The notes beneath the pieces are model-generated. The model did not search any database. It was given only the letters and a program-made list of their open reading frames with translations, and was not told the origin of the DNA. A stretch of 64,000 nucleotides of DNA from assembly GCF_000344685.1 (NCBI RefSeq), contig NW_006920413.1, positions 275,556 to 339,555 on the forward strand. The letters are read 5' to 3'. Source of the DNA: Gloeophyllum trabeum ATCC 11539 (lineage: Eukaryota > Basidiomycota > Agaricomycetes > Gloeophyllales > Gloeophyllaceae). How positions within the stretch are numbered: the first letter of the stretch is position 1; every line of letters starts with the position of its first letter. Positions 11,171 through 23,400 of this stretch are shown in pieces. A program made the translations under genes and the position numbers.

Positions 11171-13337
11171 ATGATTGTAGCCCTGGCGCTGGGTCTTGCC
11201 GTTTTACCTGTTTTCTTCGTTGTGAAGCAATACGCTCGCAAAAGAGCGTCGAACCCATCAACTCTTCCCTACCCACCGGGCCCGAAACCATTGCCCATCG
11301 TCGGCAATCACTTCGACATTCCCAAGAAGACCCCCTGGAAGACGTATGCGGCATGGGGAAGAGATTACGGTAGGAGATGTATCTGCACTTCGAATGACGC
11401 TGACCTCTCTGTTATTCGTCGAACAGGCGAGCTCATCCATCTGAACGTCCTAGGCCAACATTATATCATCCTAAACTCTAAGCGGGTGACAGTGGACTTG
11501 TTGGAGAAGCGCAACAGGATATATTCTGATAGGCCTATCGTGCCGATGATACAGATGTGAGTCCTCAGCACATTGACATGCGCTGCGCTCATTAAATAGA
11601 CTAGGATGGGCTGGGATTGGAACATCGGTCTCATGCCTTACGGGCTTGCTTGGCGACAGCGGCGACGAGAGTTCCATCAGCAGTTCACAGCCGCGAAAAG
11701 CAAGGAGTATCACCCAACTGTCACCAGCAAGGCGCATGAATTACTTCGCAACCTGTTAGGGAACCCTGAGGCCTTCCTGAAGCATATTCAACAGTATGTG
11801 GACTGACACTCGTCCCGAGATATTCATCACAGCTGCTGGTGCAAAGCTATACTGCTGCAATATCTATGGCGATTGCCTACAACTATGAGGTTGCCTCTAG
11901 CAACGATGAATACGTGGCTATGGTAGAGGCATCCGTGGATATGCTCGGTCATGCGACATTCCCTGGCGCTGTAATTGCCAACGCCTTTCCCATATGTTCG
12001 CAGGTGGTTTTTTAACATACGTGTGGCGAACCTCTGATCGGAGATGTGCTTAGTGCGACACCTTCCGGCGTGGTTGCCTGGAATGAGGTTCAAACGCTTT
12101 GCAGAGGCATGCAGGAAACTAACCACAGAAATGAAGAGAGCTCCGTATCATTTTGTTAAAGCGCGCATAGTACGCCCTTCTGTAGGTTCCTTCAGTAGGT
12201 GCTTAATCCCTTGCAGGATCTTGGGGTGCCCACCAAGTGTGTGACGTCGGAACTTATTGGTCGCTTCGCTGAAGATGGCAAGCTGACACCTGAGTCGGAA
12301 GATGTCATCAAGGACGTTGGTGCCATCACGTACGCCGGTAAGATCTCGCAAGCGTACGTCGAATCGATGCTGAGCGACTCGTATGATAGCTGGAGCTGAC
12401 ACGGTAAATCACCTATCTCCTGATCTTGCGATTAACAGCTCACTTTCAGGATTGTAGTCTTCGTCCGCCGCGTCGGCAAGCATACTCGCAATGGTTTTGT
12501 ATCCCGAAGCTACGAATAAAGCACAAGCCGAAATTGATCGTGTTATCGGCAAGACTCGGCTTCCGAGCTTGGAGGACAGGCCCTCATTGCCTTATGTTGA
12601 GGCGTTCTTCAGAGAGCTCATCAGGTGGCATTCCATAACTCCGTTATGTGTGTCGTCCATATCTTTCCTCCGGTGCCTATCGCTTACTTGTATTCTATAG
12701 CTGTTCCAAGAGCTGCTCTTGAGGATGACATATATGACGGGTACTTCATCCCCAAAGGTCAGCGATGTGCAAACCTGAGCGCAAAGGCACTCAACCGCGT
12801 CATTAGGGACCATTGTTCTCCAGAATACATGGTAATATGCCCTCCGCACCTTTTAGCTACAGTGATAATGATATTCCAAGGGCAATCCATCATGATGAAC
12901 GCATCTATGATGAACCCGAGGTCTTCAAACCTGAGCGTTTTCTGAATTCGGATGGGAGCATCAGTGATGAGTATCCCATCATGGCTTTCGGACACGGAAG
13001 AAGGTACGTGCCTATATCGCGAAATATTATCGTAAGGTTTGATGTCCTGCAGGATATGTCCAGGGCGTCATCTGGCAGATGCCATGATATGGACCGAGAT
13101 CGCCCTTGTTTTAGCTGGGTTCGATATCACTAAAGCAAAGGATGAGAAAGGGCACGACATAGATCCGCCGGTCCAGTTCACTGATACTATCATCAGGTAC
13201 GTGGGAACTGTAGACTGATCAATACTGTTGATAACATATAACTACCTAGCCATCCCGAGCCGTTCATGTACAAGATTCATCCGAGAAGCAAGGAATTCGA
13301 AGTGCTCATTAATGAAACAAGCCAGCATCTCTTATAG
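11171..13337 (+). CDS. Cytochrome P450 monooxygenase, intact, 13 exons
   Basis: Exons: 11171-11369, 11427-11556, 11605-11793, 11847-11995, 12054-12169, 12217-12337, 12390-12403, 12458-12647, 12701-12757, 12807-12831, 12881-13003, 13053-13196, 13250-13337; 514 residues, all phases consistent. Features in order: N-terminal membrane anchor (ALALGLAVLPVFFVV), proline hinge LPYPPGPKPLP, C-helix WRQRRREF, I-helix AGADTSSS, K-helix ExxR (RELIRW), PERF (FKPERFLN), and haem loop FGHGRRICPGRH. It is an ER-bound class II P450 that takes electrons from NADPH-P450 reductase. Two very small exons of 14 and 25 nt occur; the 14-nt exon encodes the I-helix core. An apparent in-frame stop at the I-helix disappears if the acceptor is ttgtag at 12457. 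The group resembles the expanded Agaricomycete P450s annotated as O-methylsterigmatocystin-oxidoreductase-like; the substrate is unknown. Confidence 0.85.
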
Positions 13338-13818
13338 AGATGCGGGTAGATTGTTACGTGTTGTTTGGTCAGACGAGTACTCCGTTGCCGAAACGTGTAT
13401 GTCCCATTTGCACCTGAATATCCAGCTTCCAGGATACGCGAACTTTCAGTAGCCTATCCGCTGGCCTCTCAAAGACCCAAACAAAGGGATCTATGATGAT
13501 GCAGGTCACTCTACGCAATGGGCATGTATTTATGCTATCTCCTTTGCCTCAAAATAGAGACTTGGGGAGGAACGCGCACGAAAGCCGGAGGTATGCATGT
13601 CAGCCTTCGGAGGTCCGAGCGTCTGGTTTGAGCTTCCGGGTCATGTGTCAACGGTTTATCTTCCTGTTTGAATGGACTCGTAGTCTTGCTATCTAGGGAC
13701 TCGATCATGACGGCGTCCATATCATGGGCAACTCAAAGACGGTTGACAGAATTTTAGGGATGAAAGATAAATGTAAGTGCTCTGATTACACATGTTCATG
13801 GTGGGGCTCAGCATGGGA

Positions 13819-13824
13819 TATAAA
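13819..13824 (+). promoter_or_regulatory. Putative TATA box of the second P450
   Basis: TATAAA lies 87 bases upstream of the ATG at 13911 and is placed similarly to the TATA element of the first P450. Its presence suggests the locus may still be transcribed even though the coding region is damaged. Confidence 0.4.
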
Positions 13825-13910
13825 TCCAGACCACAGAATGTCGTCTAATTTCACCTCTACCTGTTCGACCAACCTTTGACAAGGACCCGAGCATATCTTG
13901 CTTTTTCTTC

Positions 13911-16166
13911 ATGGCTACAGCAGATACCACGCTACTTCTTGTCTGCCTGCTATTTGCTTTTATTGCTAGAAAGTACAAGTCTTGGCGTGCAGCCAATCCG
14001 CTTCGTTTACCTTATCCCCCGGGTCCCAAGCCCTTGTCCATCGTCGCGAACTACTTTCAGAACCCTACCCAGAGGTCTTGGCTTCAGTACGCCGACTGGG
14101 CGAAACTATATGGTGTGCACTTATTACTACTGCATCATTCAGCAGAGTTTGACTGCACATGTCCCCCAGGTGATATAATGCACATCCGCTTATTGACCGA
14201 GCATATCATTATAATAAGTTCGGCAAAGATAGCTAATGACCTCCTGGAGAAGCGTTCCAGTATATATTCCAGCAGGCCGGGTTTCCGAATGCTGGACTTG
14301 TAGGTTATGGGGTGATTTAATCCTTTGACGCTTAACATGACGAGGTAGGATGGGTTACCACTTCAATTTCGCATTTCTACCCTATGGTCCTCGTTGGCGG
14401 ACGTACCGAAGACTGTTCCAACAGGTCTTTCGTGCGGAACGTGTTGCCGAATACACTTCGACAACAGTCACAAAGACGCGTGAACTACTCGCTAGGCTGC
14501 TTCGTTCACCGGACAAGTTCGGAGATCACATACAACAGTAAGTGATTAATGTTGTTTTATGCGCCTTTGTTATTACTATTAACGCACCTACAGTTTCGCG
14601 TCGGCAAATACAATGCTCGTACTCTATGGTTATGAAATTGCCTAGGAAAATGACAAATTTGTTGATCTCGTGGAGAGAGCAACGCAGATGATGTCCGAAT
14701 CCAGTTTTCCTGGTGCAGCAATCCTTGATATTATTCCTGAAGGTTTGTTACTGGCACATTGGCGGTCAGATGTACTGAATCCGTCCTATAGTGCAGTATC
14801 TACCCTCCTGGCTCCCAGGGATGGAATTCAAAGTCTACGCTCAGAACTGCGTTAGGTTAGTGACGGAGATGACCACGGCGCCGTTCGAGTTCGTGAAGTC
14901 AAATATGGTGACTATTCAAGGGCAATAACAGCAGTTTGAGAGCTCATCGCCGCCTCAGGCTTTAGGGTTGGGAAAGAGATGCATATCATCCGAGCTCCTG
15001 GAACGCTTGCCACCTCATGAAGGCACTCATCCGCTAGAAGAAATTATTAAGGGTGTCGCAGGCGTTGGGTACAACGGTAGGCAACATCAACTTGAGCTGA
15101 GTGGCTTTTGACTCACACTACTCCACAGCTGGTGCAGATGCTGTGAGCAGACGTGGCCCTCAGGACTCTCTCAACCACAAGGACTGACGGGATTCCAGAC
15201 CGTATCCGCGATAGAGATGGTCCTTCTAGCAATGGTTCTTTATCCGGATGTGCTGGAAAAAAGCACAGAAAGATATAGACACTGCCGTAGGGACCAGCCG
15301 CTTACCCGAATTCAAGGATAGGATGTCGCTCCCGTATGTGGAAGCGGTCTGCAGGGAGGCTCTGAGATGGGGTGTGGTTACCCCACTGAGTAAGTCCATT
15401 GCCTTTGGAGCATGGAGCTGCCATGTAGGTGTGTTCATACTGCCATACAGGTGTCGCGCATGCAACGACGGAGCCCGATGTTTACAACGGGTATTTTGTA
15501 CCTAAGGGTCAGTATAGGCCTCAGCTCCTGTTTTACTCCTCTCACGGATTCCCTCCCAGGTGCGACCATTATCATGAACACATGGTAAAATAATCGAGGT
15601 ACATTTCCATGCCCAACTCACCTTGTTTCCTGCATGGCAGGGTGGTACATATGGATGAGCGGGTCTACAAAGAAGCGGGTCTACAAAGAAGCGGGTCTAC
15701 AAAGAAGCGGGTCTACAAAGATCCCTACGAGTTCAAACCGGAGCGCTTCTTGAATAACGATGGGACTATCAGCGATGAGTATCCCCTCACAGCATTTGGT
15801 TTGGGTCGACGGTATGCTGTACGCTTTTCGACCACCAATTGTATATTTATATTGCGTGAGCAGCATTTGCCCAGGCCGACATTTTGCGGATGCTGCAATA
15901 TGGATCGTTGTGGCGTCCGTGCTTGCCTGTTTTGACATCTCGAAAGCAACAGATGAGAACGGGCAAGAGATTGTGCCATCAGTAAAGTATACCGACGGGC
16001 TGGTCAGGCGAGTTTCCCGCCAGATCTGCTGAGACGCGTCGTGAATGCTGACTTCACGGCTCACTTTAGCCATCCGTTGCCCTTCAAATGTAGCATAAGG
16101 CCTCGTAGTAAGGAGGCGGAGGAACTCACCTTTGACAACAACTTCCCTCAGAAGACTCGGGCTTAG
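13911..16166 (+). pseudogene. Cytochrome P450 paralogue, damaged (stop, frameshift, minisatellite insertion)
   Basis: The 13-exon structure equals that of the P450 at 11171, with most exon sizes identical: 13911-14112, 14170-14299, 14349-14537, 14594-14742, 14792-14907, 14959-15076, 15129-15142, 15199-15389, 15451-15507, 15560-15584, 15641-15811, 15864-16007, 16070-16166. Anchor, PYPPGPKPL hinge, ExxR (REALRW), FKPERFLN and FGLGRRICPGRH are all present. Lesions: an in-frame TAG at 14643-14645 in exon 4; one extra A in a six-A run at 15257-15262, making exon 8 191 nt rather than 190; I-helix AGADA-T, losing the conserved Thr; exon 11 lengthened by exactly 48 nt by a 16-bp repeat; and a GC donor at 16008. 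A single sequencing error could explain one lesion, hardly all. An active enzyme is unlikely. Confidence 0.8.
15659..15721 (+). repeat. 16-bp tandem repeat inside P450 exon 11
   Basis: The unit gcgggtctacaaagaa occurs three times in full (15659-15674, 15675-15690, 15691-15706), then a 15-bp partial copy to 15721. Removing three units gives an exon of the same length (123 nt) as the intact paralogue. Three 16-bp units add 48 nt, so the reading frame is kept although each single unit shifts it; each copy is therefore read in a different frame. Confidence 0.95.
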
Positions 16167-17426
16167 CAGCTAGAGCTTCATGCCCTTAACATTTTGCTCT
16201 GAGTCATATATCTCGACCGATGAAGTCAGCTCGTATGTACGATTAATAGTACCTGCTCGGGCCTAAATGAAGCTCTTCCGTCTTTATTAGTGACGAACGT
16301 ATCACCCAGCATATCCTTGAATCCCCCATAGATGCCGTCTCGCACTCAGGGCTCGTGCTGCAGGACTTGACATACTTACAATGTAAGTATGGTAGATCTA
16401 GTACGACGCTGCAAGACCTGGAACGGGTCCCGCCTTGTTTAACCATCTCGAGAGCAACTTAGTACAGTGACAGCTATGACAGCGTTACCTTCATATGAAT
16501 CCCTGACCTTAGCAGTGTGGCAGACGCGAGGCATCGATATCAGTCCAGCCTGAATTTGTCCGACAGTCCGACGGGATTCGATCAACTTCAAAGTCGTTGT
16601 GGCATGAGGACCCGGTGCACCTTGCTGGGTGGCTGCAACCACCGTGTGCGCGGTGGCAAGTCTGGCTTTCGGTTCTTGAAGGCAACGAATACTGGTAATA
16701 TCGGGTTCTATAGAAAATTTATGTCTTCTGATTTGTGACGCTTAGATCGTCTGTTATCAAAGAGGGGAGGTCTCTGAAGGACTACCCGGGCCACAACAAA
16801 CGTAAGCCCATTAAATCCTCATTTAACACACTGTAGTGACCGAGCTTCAGTTCTAGTATGGCATTCATCAAGCCTGTTCACGAGTTGTGCAGCTCGATGT
16901 GCTCTCGCATACCTGGGCATCTGACGGCGCGCATATACTAGGCAATCGGCTTTAGCTGGCACTAGTCTTACGAGACAGGACTGTTAAGCACCTTGGTTCA
17001 ATCATGCTTGTAACTCAGTTTGAGTGGTTTCACTTCTTTGCGTGACTTCCTGAGCTGATACTTCTGATTCGCGCTCGCAGGCAGTTTTTTTATTATTTTT
17101 GTGCAGTTCTCTCCTCTCCCTGTTTTTCTATGGCATAGCCTTCGAGTGAGCTGTCTGCACACCCTGCTACTTCGACTATACTGTCAATTTACTTCCAGTG
17201 GTGATCCCTTCGGCCAGACCCCGGTTTTCGGGGTCTTACGATGGCTTCACTTCGGCTCACGCAAACACCGCAGTGATCCCCTCGTCGAGTTTGGAATGGA
17301 GTGGAATCGTCCAGAACGTCACCGAAAGAGGCAATGTATCAAAATGGCCGGCAGCACGATTGCTGGCCTCAAGTCTCCTCAAACTGCGCCCCATCTTTCA
17401 CGTCTTTCTTCTCCAGTCTCTGTACT
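16167..17426. other. Unassigned stretch between the P450 pair and HSP110
   Basis: About 1.26 kb. Short frames of up to 113 codons exist (for example 17101-17442, plus) but overlap the expected HSP110 promoter and show no domain. No repeats or RNA genes were seen. Confidence 0.35.
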
Positions 17427-17434
17427 TTCAAGAA
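17427..17434 (+). promoter_or_regulatory. Heat-shock-element-like inverted pair near HSP110 start
   Basis: TTCaaGAA, two head-to-tail nGAAn half-units, lies 24 bases before the HSP110 ATG. HSF binding sites are expected at HSP110/SSE promoters, but this one is so close to the start codon that it may be within the 5' UTR, and a two-unit element is weak. No full three-unit site was seen. Confidence 0.25.
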
Positions 17435-17457
17435 ACGACTAATTCACGACCCGTGTA

Positions 17458-20014
17458 ATGGCCGTTGTTGGCGTTGATTTTGGCTCCTTGCACAGTAAGG
17501 TGCGTACTGACTTCCATGTGGTAGAAGAAATATTGACATCGTGGTGTGGTGTCTAGATTGGTGTTGCGCGAAACCGCGGCATCGACATTATCACGAATGA
17601 AGTCTCCAACCGTGCTACTCCGTTCGTATCTTTCATCCAAATTGTCGACCCAATGCTCACAGATCGAAATAGGTCGCTCGTCGGTTTCGGGCCGAAGCTA
17701 AGAGCAATCGGTGAAGCCGCAAAGACGCAAGAGACGTCCAACTTCAAGAACACGATCGGCTCGCTGAAGAGACTCATCGGCCGAACTCTGAATGATCCTG
17801 AGATACAGGAGGTCGAGAAAAAGTTCCTGAACGCGCAGTTGGTGGACGTACAGAGGAGCGTGGGTGTGAAGGTGCGCATCGCACAGTTTTCACCTTGCAT
17901 CGGTGTCTAACGACTTGGCTAGGTTCGGTACCAAAATGAGGAGCACGAGTTCTCCGCCACGCAGTTGACTGCGATGTACTTTGGAAAGCTCCGGGATATC
18001 GCCGCGAACGAGCTAAAGACTGGCGTCAGCGATATTGTAATCGCGGTGCCCGGCTGGTATACCGAAGTGCAAAGACGCGCGATCCTTGATGCCGCAGCAA
18101 TTGCGAACCTAAACTGCTTGCGAGTAGTCAACGACTCAACCGCCGTCGCCCTCGGGTACGGTATCACGAAGTCTGACCTGCCGGAGCCTGAGAACCCCCG
18201 TCACGTCGTGTTCGTCGACGTCGGCCACTCGAACATGACTGTCTCTGTCGTTGCCTTCTCCAAGGGCCAGCTCCAGGTCAAGGCAACCGCGTACGACCGA
18301 CACCTTGGCGGTCGGGACATCGACTATGCCCTGGTGCAGCACTTCGCGGAGGAGTTCAAGGAGAAGTACAAGATCGATGTCATGTCGAGTCCCAAGGCTG
18401 TGTTCCGTCTGGCCGCCGGATGCGAGCGTCTCAAGAAGATTCTCTCCGCGAACCCCGAGTCGAACCTGTCCGTCGAGTCGATCATGAACGATATCGACGC
18501 ATCCTCAAAGCTCACCCGCGAGCAGTACGAGCAGCTGATCGCGCACGTCCTCGACCGCATCCCCGGCGTGGTCGAGCGCGCGCTCGCAGACGCCAAGGTG
18601 CCCCTGGACCAGATCGACTCGGTTGAGCTCGTCGGTGGGTCGACGCGTGTGCCCGCGGTGCGCGCGAAGATCCAGAGTGCATTCCCCGGGAAGACGCTCA
18701 AGACGACGCTGAACCAGGACGAGGCGTGCGCGCGCGGCGCCACCTTCACCTGTGCGATGCTCTCGCCCGTTTTCCGCGTTCGGGAGTTCACAATGCACGA
18801 CATCGCGCCGTACTCGATCAAAGTACAGTGGGAGAAGCTGCCTGAGGATACTGACGAGGATACGGAGCTCGTTGTGTTCCCGAAGGGCAACGTCGTGCCG
18901 TCCACGAAGGTACTCACCTACTACCGCAAATCCGCGTTCGACCTCGAGGTAGCGTACGCAGACCTGTCAGAGCTGCCTGGTGGCGTGACCCCTTGGATCT
19001 CGAAATTCTCGGCCAAGAGTGTGACGCCGGACGCGAAGGGCGATTTGGCGTGCGTCAAGCTGAAGATCCGGTTGAACACGCACGGTATCGTCAGCTTTGA
19101 GCAGGCGTACATCGAGGAGACGGTTGAGCAGGAGGAGGCCCCTATGGAAGTCGACGGTGAGACTCAGCAAGCGCAGCCGAAGAAACGGAAAGTGGTCAAG
19201 AAGGACCTGCCGTTCGTTGTTTCCAACACTGCGCTAGACAAGAGCGTCTTAGAGAAGTGGAGGGAGCAGGAGGCTCAGATGCATGCCGCCGACAAGCTTG
19301 TCATGGATACAGAGGTGCGTTCTTCACGGGAGTTGTGTACTATCTTCGCGAGACTGACGTCGTGATTAGGACGCCAAGAACGCCCTGGAAGAGTATGTCT
19401 ACGACATGCGAGGCAAGCTCGACGAGCGCTATGCTGCCTACACCCAGCCGCAAGAGAAGGATCAGCTCCTCAAGAAGTTGCAAGAGTCCGAGGATTGGCT
19501 GTACTCAGAAGAGGGCGAGGACGCAACGAAGTCGGCGTACGTTGGACGCCTCGACGACGCCAAGAAAATTGGCAACCCCATCGTCTTCCGTTGGCGAGAG
19601 ACCGAGGAGCGTGGACGGGTCGTCAGCCAGCTGCGCGAGACGATAAACACCTACATGGGCTATGCCACTTCTGGAGACGAGCGGTACGCGCACATCGAAG
19701 AGAAGGACAAGCAGTCCATCGTTGAGAAGTGCGCGACGATCCAGAAGTGGCTGGAGGACCAGATTGCACGGCAGTCCGAACGGCCCAAAAACGTCGACCC
19801 CGTGCTCAAGTCGGAGGAGGTCCTCAAGAAACGCGAGGAGATCATCTACTTCGCTACTCCCATCCTCACCAAGCCCAAGCCTAAGCCTCAACCTGCGCCT
19901 GGCACCGAGACACCCAAGCAGGAGCAACCGCCTCAGCCTGAGAACAAGGAGGAGGCGAAGCCGGCCGAGGGCGGCGAGCAGCCCAAGGGACCGTCTGAAA
20001 TGGATGTAGACTAA
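17458..20014 (+). CDS. SSE1: HSP110/SSE1 family Hsp70 nucleotide-exchange chaperone
   Basis: Four exons: 17458-17499, 17557-17871, 17923-19314 and 19370-20014, giving 797 residues. The ATPase domain opens with VVGVDFGSLHSKIGVARN and includes VIAVPGWYTEVQRRA, VFVDVGHSNMTVSVV and ELVGGSTRVPAV. The substrate-binding beta domain follows (about residues 395-520) with a short acidic loop, then a basic PKKRKVVKK stretch that could act as a nuclear signal, the helical lid, and a Pro/Lys/Glu-rich tail ending EMDVD. HSP110s in fungi are cytosolic exchange factors for Hsp70 and holdases. The tiny 42-nt first exon ends within the first phosphate loop, a common arrangement in fungal Hsp70-family genes. 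Confidence is high from full-length collinearity. Confidence 0.95.
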
Positions 20015-20467
20015 AGGACTATTTTCTCTCCTAATGCTTTCGTCGGGCGGGTGTGATAGAATACGAGAAGTAGAAACAACATACACTATAGTTTTGTCTC
20101 TTGCAATTGTACATACGCAGTTGTAATTCCAGTAGGAAAACGGCTAAGAAACGATGAAACGCTGTGAAACAAGGCCGCATGCCGACCGGCAGGCCTGCCA
20201 CAACCGGCTGTCTGGTATCAGCCCATCTGCGTGGTCGCGTAGCTTGTTCTCCTAACCACGACGACGCCTGTTTTTCTCGTTGCTTTCTTGCTTGTCTTCT
20301 GGCGATTTTGTTTCTGCAGCACATAGACTAAACTCTACTAGCAGCGAGCGGCGACTGCGGCAGAATTGGTGGGTTCAGGGTCGGACAGCCTTGAAATTCA
20401 ATCTAAGGCGGTTCGACGGGGATCTGACTAGCACGGGGCGCAGGGGGCTAAACAAATAAATAACGGA
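20015..20467. other. Intergenic between HSP110 and the RD/P-rich gene
   Basis: About 450 bases. The frames here are short and mostly antisense shadows. The region should hold the HSP110 3' end and the next promoter; I saw no named element. Confidence 0.35.
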
Positions 20468-23400
20468 ATGTCCACAAGGCAAAACAAAAAGCGCAAGGCC
20501 CGCAACAGCATGAACCGCGAGAGGACCGTCACCACGCTTGCCGAGGACCCAAATACCACTTTTCTCGTTCCGACGCCCTCAGAGGACCCTCCCAAATCGG
20601 CTGTCTCTGTCCCGAGTCCTTTCACTGGTCAAGGTCAAAATAGCGGCTTTCAGATGGTGCCGCCCAACTTTTCTGGATATCCTAACAACTACATGCCTTC
20701 TATGCCTCCGCCCGTCGGGACTCCTTTTCAGTACTATCCACAACAACAGCAAAACGTGCAGCTTCCACCTGGCAAAAATGATCTTGAGATTCTTGAGAAG
20801 CTCAAGGATATGATCAAGAATAACCAGCACGATGTTTTCAAACCCATTCCTAACCCGGCTGCGCTGGCGAGCATTTACATGGGGCCACGTACTGGAACGA
20901 CATCGGTGTCTCAGGTGCCCCCTCATCCGGAGCAGATTCCGACGGATCTTGTTGGTACTCCTGTGATGAGTCACTCAAACGGAGCAGCCGGGAACGTTGC
21001 GACCAGACCTCGTAGCGAGTCTTGGGATAAGAAGCCCAGCGCTCAGACACCTGTGAGCGCCACGTCATCCATCAATAATGTCCTGGAGGTTCAGGTTGCA
21101 ATGTCTCTTTGGATCGCTGACGTCTTCGTGTGTATATAGGGTATGCCTCAATTGGCCAACGACAAGAATGAAGTGGTGAGATCTGGAAATGAGCTGCCTC
21201 CGGACTCCAAGCCTGAAGTACTTGGTGCTCGTCATGATCGACCTCCGTCAAGCCATTCTCTAAGACCGGACCGGTCAATGGATGCCCGCTCCACGCTTGA
21301 CAGGCCTTTGCCTGCCGAGAAAGGAAGAGGGGATCCTTCAGGCGATACAACGTCACTCAACAACGGTAAGGATGATGCTCGACCTGATGGCAAACAGCAA
21401 TGGAGCCAGCCATACGGACAAGATGACAGACGTGGACGGCCTGAAGCCGACCGTCCGCCCTCATCCCTCAATCGCGCTCCTTCTGATCGGTCTGTTGGCA
21501 ACGACTCTCGTGGCCCCCCGCCGCGAGACCAGAGGTTCTTCGACCGAGACAGAGACAGGGACAGAGATATCAGGGATCGAGAGAGGGACCGCGACTTCGA
21601 CCGTGATCGTCGCACGGATACCTATCGTCCTATGCGAGATGAGAGGCGTCCCGACGATCGTCCTAGGGCGCCACCCGAGGCAAGTAATGGAAACGGCAAT
21701 GCGAGAAGGCCTCCTCCCCCTGAAGATCGGCACTACGAGCCTCGTCGCTCGGATCCTCCTCCACCTCCGCGTCGGTACGATGCAAAGCCTTCAGATGATG
21801 CTATGGTAGTAGATAAGCCGCCTTCTGCTGTTTCAAGGCCCGCATTACCAGATGATCGCGGTGCGCGTCTTCCGGGTCCTGATGATCGACCTATGCGTCC
21901 ACCCTCCGGTGATGCTCGTGATGTTCGTGCTGCTCCTCCTGCTCGTGTGCCTCCATCTCCCAAGATTTCCGAAGCTCGGCCTGCTGCTGGAAGTCTTGAT
22001 GCTCGTCCTGTGAGACCTGTAGACGACCGTCGCGGGCCTCCTCAGGAACGTGATGCCCCTAGACCCGCTCCTGATTCTGTGAGACCTGATGACCGTGGTA
22101 ATAGAGCTGTTCCTCCTCTTGCTGACAGTCGTGCTGTGCCTCCCCGCTCTGTACCTCCCGTTGACGAGCAGGTTAGCAAGAACCCCTCATTACCGGACCG
22201 TGTAGTTGGGCATTCTACCTCGGCACGGGAGCCGGATGACCGCCCTTCGCGTCCTGTCCCAGTGCCACCAAGGCCAACTGATGTTGCAGATGCAAGGGCG
22301 GCGGCTCGACGCCCTCCTCCAGATGATCGCGCACCTCGTCCTTCCATTTCCGCAGCTGACCGTGACCGTCCTCCACCACGCTCTGGTGTAAGACCTCTCG
22401 ATGATACTCCTCGTCGGCCGCCGCCTGCTAGCGATCGGACTATTCCTCCGCCCATAGACGAAAGGCGCGGACGTCCTGGGCCACCCCCTGGTGGTGATCG
22501 ATACAGACCATCCCCGCCTCCAGCAGACAGGATGCCGCCGCCTCGTCCTCCTCGTGGGGCAAGCCCTCCTCGTAGGTCTCCGCCTCCTCTACCTCGTGAT
22601 GATGTCCGCCCAAAGCTCGAGCCACGATCGCCTTCTCCTCGTCGTTTGCTGCCCCCACCTGCACGGGACTACAGGCCTCTTCCTCGCAACGTTTCTAGGG
22701 AGAGGCCCGATGTAAGGCCTCCTCCCTCCCGTGCTGACCTGGACAGGTCGTATGATGATCGCCGCTCAGATATCATGGACGTTGATCCTCCTCCCGGAGG
22801 CCGTGCGCCTTACCGCCGGAGTCCTCCGCCTCTCGATCGTCCACCTGCGCAGCGGGCATCGTGGACACGAGAACCACCTCCCCCGGTTGTTACCGATGAC
22901 CCTGTGCGACGCTTTGCTCCTGAGCCAAGGCGAGAGTATTACGAGGATAGCAGAGATTGGTCCTACAGAGATGCAAGAGATCCTGACTGGGAAAGCAAAT
23001 CAACTGGATGGGAGAGAACGAGTTCTGCAGCGGCTCCGCCACCGCCAGCGCGAGAGTATGATAGAGACCGTGCTTTCTATGGTCGAGAGTCTCCCCCTCC
23101 TGCAAGGCCTCCTTACGAGCGAGACCGTAGAGCGTATTCGCCTCCGCCCGTAGCGTCTCGTGCAGAGCCTATGCGTCCGCCTTTGGCTTCGAGGTTGCCT
23201 GATGCTTATCCAGAGGACAGAGGCGGCTATGCTCCTAGGGACTTCGATCGACCACCTTATCGAGAACCCAGTCCTCCGCCATTCTCTCGCGTTAGGCCGC
23301 GTAGCCCAAGCCCAGTGCGTCGTCTCGCTGGTCCCGTGGATGACCTACGGCCTCCACCGTACAAGAGGTCCCGTGATGAACCCTATAGCACCGGTTCAGG

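Noticed and set aside
12404..12460. In-frame stop in the I-helix region of the first P450
   Set aside because: Using the acceptor ttgtag at 12457 instead of ttcag at 12449 removes the stop and gives an I-helix of the same length as other P450s.
22042..22455. Minus-strand Gly/Arg-rich frame within the RD/P-rich gene
   Set aside because: Shadow of the proline/aspartate repeats on the plus strand.
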